Source: Candidatus Omnitrophota bacterium (GTDB lineage: Bacteria > Omnitrophota > Gorgyraeia > Gorgyraeales > Gorgyraeaceae). Taken from it: a DNA stretch of 6,219 bases. A program made the position numbers and the translations under genes. Where the stretch lies: contig JAGVFL010000063.1 in NCBI GenBank assembly GCA_020057645.1, positions 1-6,219 on the forward strand, in the 5' to 3' direction. Of the stretch, positions 1-4,845 are shown piece after piece (the first letter of the stretch is position 1; every line of letters starts with the position of its first letter). The notes under the pieces were generated by a model. That model was given only the letters and a program-made list of their open reading frames with translations, did not search any database and was not told the origin of the DNA.

Positions 1-1034
1 AAAAAGACTCGAGCCTGATAGATTTTAACAGGTCAGGCATTCCTTTGCTGGAAATAGTAAGCGAGCCTGACATGAATTCGCCGGAAGAAGCGTATCTCTA
101 TCTTACGGCTTTGAAGTCAATTTTAGAATACTTGGATGTCTCTGATTGCAATATGGAAGAAGGCAGTCTCAGATGCGACGCGAATATATCCCTCAGAAAA
201 AAAGGCGGCAAGGAACTTGGCGTAAAGACAGAGATAAAAAATATGAATTCATTCAGAGGCGTTAAATCCGCGCTTGAATATGAGGGCCGGCGCCAGGCGG
301 ATTTATTGGAATCCGGAGAAAGGGTTATCCAGGAAACCCGTCTTTATAACGCGGAAAAGGGCATTACGGAGCCGATGAGGTCAAAAGAAGAAGCGCACGA
401 TTACAGGTATTTTCCGGAGCCTGATCTCTCGCCTTTTGATTTTGAAGAAAGCTTCTTGAACGCTATTGCAAAAGATATGCCAGAGCTTCCCGAACCTAAA
501 AAGAACAGATTTATAAAAGACTACCGGCTTTCAAATTACGATGCCGCAATAATGGCTTCTGAAAAAGACGTTGCGGATTATTTTGAAGAATGCGCGGCTT
601 TATACGGCAATGCAAAAACAATCGCTAACTGGCTGATGGGAGACATTTCCGCGCACATGAAAGGCAGCAATATATCGATAAAAGATTTAAACTTGAAACC
701 GGTTCAGCTGTCAGGTATGCTTAAAATGATCGACGGAGGGATTATCACGGGAAAGGTCGCAAAGACGCTTTTAATAGAAATCATACAGACAGGCAATGCC
801 CCTGAAAAATTAGTAAAAGAAAAAGGCCTCGAACAGATTTCCGACGTCAATTTATTGGAAACAGCTATAAGTCATGCTATTTCCGAAAACCCAAAGTCTG
901 TGGAAGATTTTAAGGGCGGCAAGGACAATGCCGTAATGTTTCTCGTGGGAAAGGTAATGCAGAAGACAAAGGGCAGGGCAGATCCTAATAAAGTAAATGA
1001 GATGTTGAGGGAAAAACTGAAAGGAGCGAAATGA
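1..1034 (+). CDS. gatB: Asp-tRNA(Asn)/Glu-tRNA(Gln) amidotransferase subunit B, 5'-truncated by the window edge
   Basis: This is the tRNA-binding and kinase-like subunit of the GatCAB amidotransferase, which activates and amidates Glu-tRNA(Gln) and/or Asp-tRNA(Asn) in the cytoplasm. The reading frame is open from base 3, and its first residues KDSSLIDFNRSGIPLLEIVS match the conserved GatB core (LVDFNRxGxPLLEIVSEPD). The TTG at 45 is therefore an internal Leu codon and not a start. Further family signatures are CDANISLR, TEIKNMNSFR and HDYRYFPEPDL. The C-terminal half (from about base 540) is the YqeY-like helical tail, ending in the typical PNKVNEMLREKL. About 343 codons are present against a usual length near 475, so roughly 130 N-terminal residues lie upstream of the window. 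The stop codon overlaps the ctpA start (ATGA), suggesting translational coupling. Family assignment is secure; the sequence does not show which tRNA is amidated. Confidence 0.97.
   Translation, partial: KDSSLIDFNRSGIPLLEIVSEPDMNSPEEAYLYLTALKSILEYLDVSDCNMEEGSLRCDANISLRKKGGKELGVKTEIKNMNSFRGVKSALEYEGRRQADLLESGERVIQETRLYNAEKGITEPMRSKEEAHDYRYFPEPDLSPFDFEESFLNAIAKDMPELPEPKKNRFIKDYRLSNYDAAIMASEKDVADYFEECAALYGNAKTIANWLMGDISAHMKGSNISIKDLNLKPVQLSGMLKMIDGGIITGKVAKTLLIEIIQTGNAPEKLVKEKGLEQISDVNLLETAISHAISENPKSVEDFKGGKDNAVMFLVGKVMQKTKGRADPNKVNEMLREKLKGAK
1021..1026 (+). promoter_or_regulatory. Ribosome binding site of ctpA
   Basis: AAGGAG lies four bases before the ATG at 1031, inside the last codons of gatB. 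It supports the ATG that overlaps the gatB stop codon as the true start of the protease gene. Confidence 0.75.
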
Positions 1035-2308
1035 AGAAGAGGATAATACTACCGGTTGTTATAGCAAGTTTTGTAATAGGCATGTTAATCCATCATATAG
1101 GTTTTGCAGAAACCCAAGACCGCAAGAAAACAGATGATCTTTATAAAGAGCTCGAGCTTTTCTCAGACGCAGTGAGCGAAATCCGAGCTAATTACGTTGA
1201 AGAGAAAAAACCAAAGGATCTTATATATGGCGCGCTCAAAGGGATGCTGGCTTCTTTGGATCCTTACAGTCAATTCATGGACCCTGATACGTATAATGAA
1301 ATGAAGGTAGAAACAGAAGGCGAATTCGGAGGTATAGGCATAGAGATTACCCTGAAAGACGAACTCCTTACAATAATATCGCCTATTGATGATACGCCTG
1401 CGGATAAGGCAGGACTTAAAGCAGGGGATAAAATAGTGAAAATAGACGGCACTATCGTAAAAGACATTACGCTCATAGAAGCAGTCAAAAAACTGAGAGG
1501 TAAGCCCGGCACGGACGTAACTATCATACTTCTCAGGGAGCCTGACAGGAAACTTCTGGAATTCACGATAACCAGATCGATAATTAAAATAGCTAGTATT
1601 AAAAAAGCGGAAATGCTGGAGCCGGGCATTGGTTATATCAGGCTTAGCGTGTTTCAGGAAAACACGCCTAAGGATTTATCGGAGGCGCTGAAAAAGATAG
1701 AGGCAGAAAATCTAAAAGGGCTTGTGCTGGACCTCAGGAATAATCCCGGCGGACTCCTGGACGTGGCAGTTGACGTGGCAGGAAAATTTTTGGAAGAAGG
1801 CAAGGTAGTCGTCACCACTAAAGGAAGAGTTGAAAACCAGAATCTTGAGTTCAAGTCAAAAAATAAAAACAAGCATTTGGATTATCCTATAATAGTGCTT
1901 ATCAACGGGGGCAGCGCGTCCGCGTCTGAAATCGTAGCCGGCGCTTTGCAGGACTATAAAAGGGGTCTTCTTATAGGCACTAAAAGTTTCGGCAAGGGTT
2001 CTGTTCAGACAGTTGTGCCCATGTCAGACGGTTCCGCGGTAAGACTTACTACGAGTAAATATTTTACGCCGAAAGGCCGCTCCATTCACGGGGAAGGCAT
2101 AATGCCGGATATTATAGTTGAATACGAAGAGCGCTCTCAAAAAGATAAAGAAGTGGATAAAGAAACAGCCTTGTTTGAAAAATTAATAGAAGGCAAAGAA
2201 AAGACGGAGCAAGAAAAGGCGGAGGAGAAAAAGAAAAAAGAACTGGATAATCAGCTTTCCAGAGCAGTGGATGTTTTAAAGGGAATAGTGATATATGGTG
2301 GAAAATAG
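1031..2308 (+). CDS. ctpA: C-terminal processing peptidase (S41 family, CtpA/Prc-like) with PDZ domain
   Basis: An exported serine protease of family S41 that cleaves near protein C-termini in the cell envelope. Residues 4-22 form a hydrophobic export segment with a plausible cleavage site after GFA (residue 26). An N-terminal helical region follows, with YGALKGMLASLDPYSQFMDP (66-85), typical of CtpA. The PDZ domain spans about 95-180, with the carboxylate-binding loop near GGIGIEI (100-106). The S41 core includes GYIRLSVF (201-208), LDLRNNPGG (233-241) and NGGSASASE (292-300). Ser297 and Lys322 (in SFGKGS) are 25 residues apart, as in the Ser/Lys catalytic dyad of Prc-type enzymes, so the enzyme should be active. 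At 425 residues the length is normal; the C-terminus (370-410) is a highly charged Lys/Glu stretch, possibly coiled coil, with no added peptidoglycan-binding domain. It overlaps gatB by four bases and is followed by a hairpin. The substrate cannot be told. Confidence 0.95.
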   Translation: MKKRIILPVVIASFVIGMLIHHIGFAETQDRKKTDDLYKELELFSDAVSEIRANYVEEKKPKDLIYGALKGMLASLDPYSQFMDPDTYNEMKVETEGEFGGIGIEITLKDELLTIISPIDDTPADKAGLKAGDKIVKIDGTIVKDITLIEAVKKLRGKPGTDVTIILLREPDRKLLEFTITRSIIKIASIKKAEMLEPGIGYIRLSVFQENTPKDLSEALKKIEAENLKGLVLDLRNNPGGLLDVAVDVAGKFLEEGKVVVTTKGRVENQNLEFKSKNKNKHLDYPIIVLINGGSASASEIVAGALQDYKRGLLIGTKSFGKGSVQTVVPMSDGSAVRLTTSKYFTPKGRSIHGEGIMPDIIVEYEERSQKDKEVDKETALFEKLIEGKEKTEQEKAEEKKKKELDNQLSRAVDVLKGIVIYGGK

Positions 2309-2319
2309 CGGAAGGCTGA

Positions 2320-2375
2320 GATTAAGGTTAAGGTTGAGGATATTGCTTAATCTCAATCTTAATCTTAACCTTTTT
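2320..2375 (+). terminator. Long imperfect hairpin with T-run between ctpA and tsaD (possible terminator/attenuator)
   Basis: The arms 2320-2338 and 2352-2370 pair over 19 positions with one A-C mismatch and two G-U wobbles, around a 13-base loop, and are followed directly by TTTTT (2371-2375) and GATTTT. The form fits a rho-independent terminator, although the stem is AT-rich. Both arms are built of near-repeated hexamers (left AAGGTT-like, right AATCTT-like), which allows other registers: 2318-2326 also pairs perfectly with 2346-2354. The hairpin ends only 13 bases before the tsaD ATG, so it could equally hold back tsaD expression or be a repeat with no regulatory role. Confidence 0.5.
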
Positions 2376-2383
2376 GATTTTAT

Positions 2384-3367
2384 ATGCTAATTCTAGGCAT
2401 TGAGACTTCCTGCGATGAGACGTCGGCGAGTATTGTAAAAGACGGCGAATACATTTTATCAAACGTTGTTTCGTCCAGCCTTGAATATCATAAGAAATTC
2501 GGCGGAGTGGTGCCTGAAATAGCGACCAGGCATCACGTAGAAAATATAGACAAGGTAATAAACCGTTCTTTATACAACGCGGGCCTTAAGATAAAAGACA
2601 TAGACGCGGTAGCAGTGACGGATGGGCCGGGACTGATGGGCGCGCTTTTAACAGGCATCTCATGCGCTAAGGCCATGAGTTATTATCTTAATAAGCCGCT
2701 TATTGCCGTAGACCATCTGAGAGCCCACATATATTCCGCTATCATGATAAAAGACGCGCCTCGTTTTCCTTTTATAGGCCTTGTTATTTCAGGAGGGCAC
2801 ACAAGACTGTATCTGATAGAGGATTTTGACAGGTTTGAATTGCTGGGAGATACGGTTGACGATGCGGCGGGCGAAGCATATGACAAGGTTGCCAAGATCC
2901 TGGGGCTTGGCTATCCGGGAGGACCTGTTATTGACACTCTTGCAAAAAAAGGAAACCCTGACGCGATAAGATTCACGTGCAGGGCTATAAACGGCACTTT
3001 AGATTTTAGCTTTAGCGGGATTAAGACAGCAGTGTTGTACTATGTAAAAAACGAACGACGAATGACGAACGACGAACGACGAAATATTGCGGCTAGTTTT
3101 CAAGAGTCTGTTTTAAGAGTTATCGTAGAAAATTCCATAAAGGCAATGGAGAAATATAAAATAAAATCTTTTGCCGTGGGAGGAGGGGTAAGCGCAAATT
3201 CCAGATTCAGAGAAATGATGCAGAGAGAGGCCAGGTATAAAGATTTTAAATTGTATTTTCCTCCTCTGGGTTTATGTTCGGATAACGCGGCAATGATCGC
3301 AGGACTCGGATATAGGCTATATAAAAAAGGCATAAAAGCGTCGCTTGATATAACAGCTAGGGTGTGA
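2384..3367 (+). CDS. tsaD: tRNA N6-adenosine threonylcarbamoyltransferase TsaD
   Basis: It transfers the threonylcarbamoyl group from TC-AMP to A37 of ANN-decoding tRNAs (t6A), acting with TsaB and TsaE in bacteria; it is a cytoplasmic metal-dependent ASKHA-fold protein. Signatures in order: start LILGIETSCDETSA (2-15), ATRHHVENI (47-55), VTDGPGLMGALLTG (78-91), metal ligands His111 and His115 in DHLRAH, SGGHTRL (136-142), DDAAGEAYDKVAKILGLGYP (159-178), FSFSGIKTAV (208-217), AASFQ (236-240), GGGVSANSRF (266-275) and Asp300 in CSDNAA, the third metal ligand. At 327 residues it is close to family length. The ATG at 2384 fits the conserved N-terminus, yet no Shine-Dalgarno sequence precedes it; the leader is AT-rich sequence next to a hairpin. 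Residues 223-233 are encoded by a tandem heptamer repeat that falls in the variable linker before AASFQ. None of the partner genes tsaB, tsaC or tsaE is in the window. Confidence 0.96.
   Translation: MLILGIETSCDETSASIVKDGEYILSNVVSSSLEYHKKFGGVVPEIATRHHVENIDKVINRSLYNAGLKIKDIDAVAVTDGPGLMGALLTGISCAKAMSYYLNKPLIAVDHLRAHIYSAIMIKDAPRFPFIGLVISGGHTRLYLIEDFDRFELLGDTVDDAAGEAYDKVAKILGLGYPGGPVIDTLAKKGNPDAIRFTCRAINGTLDFSFSGIKTAVLYYVKNERRMTNDERRNIAASFQESVLRVIVENSIKAMEKYKIKSFAVGGGVSANSRFREMMQREARYKDFKLYFPPLGLCSDNAAMIAGLGYRLYKKGIKASLDITARV
3050..3084 (+). repeat. Tandem heptamer repeat inside tsaD (about five GACGAAC units)
   Basis: Five consecutive 7-base units run from 3050: AACGAAC, GACGAAT, GACGAAC, GACGAAC, GACGAAA. 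Seven is not a multiple of three, so successive units are read in different frames and give NERRMTNDERR. The stretch sits in the linker between SFSGIKTAV and AASFQ. Against my recollection of Bacillus subtilis and Escherichia coli TsaD the linker length is normal, so the repeat replaces or makes up the linker and does not lengthen it. Gain or loss of one unit would shift the frame. Confidence 0.9.
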
Positions 3368-3374
3368 TATATGT

Positions 3375-3407
3375 CCCTCGTCCCGAGGGCAGGTTTAAAC
3401 CTGCCCT
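3375..3407. repeat. Overlapping palindromes after tsaD (family A, copy 1)
   Basis: Two hairpins share bases. The first is CCCTCG (3375-3380), a three-base loop, and CGAGGG (3384-3389). The second is a perfect palindrome with 11-base arms (3386-3396 and 3397-3407), centre GGTTTAAACC and no loop. They compete for GAGGG-type bases 3386-3389, so only one can form in full. The right half, read on the minus strand as GTAGGGCAGGTTT, matches the design of the palindrome at 4807-4835. There is no T-run after it, so it is not a classic terminator. It fills the tsaD/mgtC gap. Confidence 0.8.
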
Positions 3408-3425
3408 ACTGTGTGGATAACTAAT

Positions 3426-3430
3426 GGAGG
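3426..3430 (+). promoter_or_regulatory. Ribosome binding site of the MgtC-family gene, leaving two possible starts
   Basis: GGAGG lies only three bases before the ATG at 3434 but nine bases before the in-frame ATG at 3440. The second spacing is nearer to usual, so the protein may begin at 3440 and be two residues shorter (MLTDTQ at the N-terminus). Confidence 0.65.
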
Positions 3431-3433
3431 ATT

Positions 3434-3871
3434 ATGGCTATGTTAACTGATACTCAGGTAGTATGGCGGTTGTTCCTTGCCGCAGCGCTGGGCGGCATCA
3501 TAGGTTTTGAGAGAGAAAAGCACAATAGGCGGATGGCTGGTTTCAGGACACACATACTCGTAAGCATAGGATCTAGCCTTATAATGCTTGTTTCTATTTA
3601 TATATTTGAGATTTACGCAGGCAAAGCGCCTGTGGACCCTGCTAGAATAGCCGCAGGAGTAGTGACAGGTATAGGATTTTTAGGCGCAGGAACCATTATT
3701 CGTTCGGGCGAGTCTGTGAGAGGGCTTACTACAGCAGCGAGCCTTTGGACTGTTTCAGGTATAGGATTGGCGGTTGGCTGTGGATTTTACATAGCCGGCT
3801 GGGCAACTGCTATCATAGCGTTTGCTACGTTATATTTTTTGCGCAAAATTCCTATAGAGGAAGACAAATAG
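3434..3871 (+). CDS. MgtC/SapB family membrane protein
   Basis: A small polytopic inner-membrane protein. The family's best-known member, MgtC of Salmonella, affects F-ATPase, low-magnesium growth and intramacrophage survival; most environmental members have unknown roles, so no symbol is given. The family signatures are clear: GGIIGFEREKHNRRMAGFRTH (20-40, the cytoplasmic charged loop), DPARIAAGVVTGIGFLGAGTII (68-89), VRGLTTAASLWTVSGIGLAVGCGFY (95-119). Hydrophobic segments lie at about 10-24, 41-58, 73-89, 103-120 and 121-136. At 145 residues it is the short form that lacks the C-terminal ACT-like domain of longer MgtC proteins. The start is 3434 or, judged by ribosome-site spacing, 3440. 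It is bounded by palindromes on both sides (3375-3407 and 3876-3920), so it may be its own transcription unit. No magnesium-responsive leader can be recognised. Confidence 0.9.
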   Translation: MAMLTDTQVVWRLFLAAALGGIIGFEREKHNRRMAGFRTHILVSIGSSLIMLVSIYIFEIYAGKAPVDPARIAAGVVTGIGFLGAGTIIRSGESVRGLTTAASLWTVSGIGLAVGCGFYIAGWATAIIAFATLYFLRKIPIEEDK

Positions 3872-3875
3872 CAGG

Positions 3876-3920
3876 CAAATAAGGTGACACTCTGACAATG
3901 TCAGAGTGTCAACTTAGCAG
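3876..3920. repeat. 45-base palindromic repeat, family B, copy 1
   Basis: The left arm 3876-3897 and right arm 3899-3920 surround a single central A. The inner 13 bases of each arm (TGACACTCTGACA and its complement) pair perfectly; outside that the right arm has decayed at four positions. The left arm is identical over all 22 bases to the left arm of the copy at 4450-4494. It begins five bases after the mgtC stop codon. No T-run follows, so a terminator role is possible but not shown. Confidence 0.9.
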
Positions 3921-3925
3921 AAAGA

Positions 3926-3932
3926 AAGGAGG
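3926..3932 (+). promoter_or_regulatory. Strong ribosome binding site of the bactofilin-HTH gene
   Basis: AAGGAGG with a five-base spacer before the ATG at 3938 is the best Shine-Dalgarno match in the window. It fixes this start and suggests that the gene is well translated. Confidence 0.85.
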
Positions 3933-3937
3933 GACGT

Positions 3938-4456
3938 ATGCTGAAACGGGATAAGAATGAAAAGAAGCTTTTAGATGTAGATGCTAGCATGCAGGGAACT
4001 CTCATGTTTAAAGATCCTGTGAATTTAAGGATAAATGGTAATTTTGAAGGCAAGCTTGACACAAAAGGCAGCTTGACAATAGGCGAGAATGCTTCTATCC
4101 GGGCGGATATAAACGGAGATGAGATAATAATAAGCGGAAAACTCACCGGCAATATTGTCGCTAGCAATAGTTTAAAAGTTCTTTCCAGCGCCCATATTGT
4201 AGGCGATATAACCACGCCGAGACTTAGCGTAGAAACAGGCGCTGTTATTCACGGAAAATGCCAGATGCTTACCGGGGCAGGCTTGAAAGGCAATATTCTC
4301 AACATAGAAGAGCTTGCAAGATACTTAGAGGTAGAGGTTTCTAACATACTTGAATGGGCAAATTCAGGGAAGATACCTGCTTTCAAAGAAGGCAATGACT
4401 GGAAATTTGAACGGCCCAAAATAGAAGAGTGGATTGCGAAGGAAAAAACAAAATAA
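3938..4456 (+). CDS. Bactofilin fused to a C-terminal excisionase-type helix-turn-helix domain
   Basis: Residues 15-110 are a bactofilin (polymer-forming cytoskeletal) domain, a right-handed beta-helix with repeated short strands: LRINGNFEGKL (30-40), GSLTIGENASIRADI (44-58), EIIISGKLTGNIVAS (62-76), LKVLSSAHIVGDI (79-91), LSVETGAVIHGKCQM (96-110). Bactofilins self-assemble without nucleotide and commonly scaffold envelope or stalk proteins at the membrane. Residues 120-167 (ILNIEELARYLEVEVSNILE, then WANSGKIPAFKEGNDWKF and IEEWI) match the MerR/excisionase-like 'HTH_17' domain: helix, turn, recognition helix, then a GxIPAFKxGxxWKF wing. So a DNA-binding module is joined to a polymer. The N-terminal tail (1-14) is short and Lys-rich, with no transmembrane segment. 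The TAA stop and last codons lie in the palindrome at 4450-4494. DNA binding is inferred from fold resemblance; the domain could instead bind protein. Confidence 0.88.
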   Translation: MLKRDKNEKKLLDVDASMQGTLMFKDPVNLRINGNFEGKLDTKGSLTIGENASIRADINGDEIIISGKLTGNIVASNSLKVLSSAHIVGDITTPRLSVETGAVIHGKCQMLTGAGLKGNILNIEELARYLEVEVSNILEWANSGKIPAFKEGNDWKFERPKIEEWIAKEKTK

Positions 4457-4494
4457 GGTGACACTCTGACATTGTCAGAGTGTCACCTTATTTG
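4450..4494. repeat. 45-base perfect palindrome, family B, copy 2, overlapping the bactofilin stop codon
   Basis: Arms 4450-4471 and 4473-4494 are perfect 22-base reverse complements around a single T. The left arm is identical to that of copy 1 at 3876-3897, and the two copies begin 574 bases apart on either side of the bactofilin-HTH gene. The TAA at 4454-4456 is part of the arm. The transcript would form a very stable stem at the 3' end of the bactofilin mRNA, which could protect it or end it, although only weak T-richness follows. Confidence 0.95.
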
Positions 4495-4516
4495 AGAATG
4501 AGGCGTTAATACAGCC

Positions 4517-4810
4517 ATGATGAAAAGGTTTTTGACATCAAAAGAAGCGGCGGGATATCTGGGTATTGCGGAAAATGAACTTGATGATTTATCCAAGACT
4601 CATCAAATTACCGCATATAAAATAGGAGGGATATATACCAGATTCAAAGTAGATGATCTGGAAGCATACCGCAGAAAAGGTATAACAAGAAGTAACAAAA
4701 ATTACAGCAGCAGTAACTTTGACAACATCAGGGACTTTTTCTATTTCAATGATTTTTACATATATTCTTGTATTGCAATAATTGTTATTTTATATTTCAT
4801 ATTTAAGTAG
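4517..4810 (+). CDS. Helix-turn-helix protein with a C-terminal membrane anchor (97 aa)
   Basis: Residues 4-53 look like an excisionase/MerR-type helix-turn-helix domain (RFLTSKEAAGYLGIAENELD, then ITAYKIGGIYTRFKVDDLEAYRR), the same class as the C-terminal domain of the preceding bactofilin fusion. A Ser/Asn-rich linker (58-70) and an aromatic stretch (RDFFYFNDFYIY, 72-83) lead to a hydrophobic segment at about 80-96 that ends in FIFK. This predicts a tail-anchored protein with the DNA-binding domain in the cytoplasm. ATGs at 4517 and 4520 are adjacent; the upstream GAGG-like bases near 4500 are far from both, so translation may be weak. The stop TAG (4808-4810) lies inside the palindrome at 4807-4835. 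I know no characterised homologue. The domain is a little divergent, so DNA binding is likely but not certain. Confidence 0.8.
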   Translation: MMKRFLTSKEAAGYLGIAENELDDLSKTHQITAYKIGGIYTRFKVDDLEAYRRKGITRSNKNYSSSNFDNIRDFFYFNDFYIYSCIAIIVILYFIFK

Positions 4811-4835
4811 GGAACGGTTTCAAACCGTTCCCTAC
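4807..4835. repeat. 29-base perfect palindrome (family A, copy 2) between the HTH-membrane gene and larB
   Basis: Arms 4807-4820 (GTAGGGAACGGTTT) and 4822-4835 are perfect reverse complements around a central C. The layout GTAGGG-variable-GGTTT/AAACC-variable-CCCTAC matches the right half of the palindrome at 3386-3409, with the variable bases changed on both arms together. It provides the TAG stop of the upstream gene and ends ten bases before the larB ATG. It is followed by an A-run, not a T-run, on the + strand. Confidence 0.92.
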
Positions 4836-4845
4836 AAAAATAAAA

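Noticed and set aside
45..47. TTG as a start codon of gatB
   Set aside because: The frame continues upstream to base 3 with conserved GatB residues (SLIDFNRSGIP), so the gene is cut by the window edge and this codon is internal.
1270..1872. Minus-strand open frames opposite ctpA, and similar ones opposite tsaD, bactofilin, larB and larC2
   Set aside because: Their products are low-complexity Ser/Leu/Phe-rich strings without family motifs, they lie fully opposite well-supported genes, and none has a convincing ribosome site.
3050..3084. The heptamer repeat as an insertion that lengthens or disrupts TsaD
   Set aside because: The frame is open, all catalytic motifs after it are present, and the distance from SGIK to AASFQ (about 30 residues) agrees with other TsaD proteins as I recall them.
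3412..3420. TGTGGATAA, a perfect DnaA box on the minus strand, between tsaD and mgtC
   Set aside because: It is a single nine-base site with no second box, no AT-rich unwinding region and no origin-linked genes such as dnaA or dnaN nearby; chance is the simplest explanation.
3876..4494. The two B palindromes as a CRISPR array or as inverted ends of an insertion sequence
   Set aside because: Only two copies, spaced by a full cellular gene, with no transposase and no spacer-like unit. Each copy is a palindrome in itself and not one half of a terminal repeat pair.
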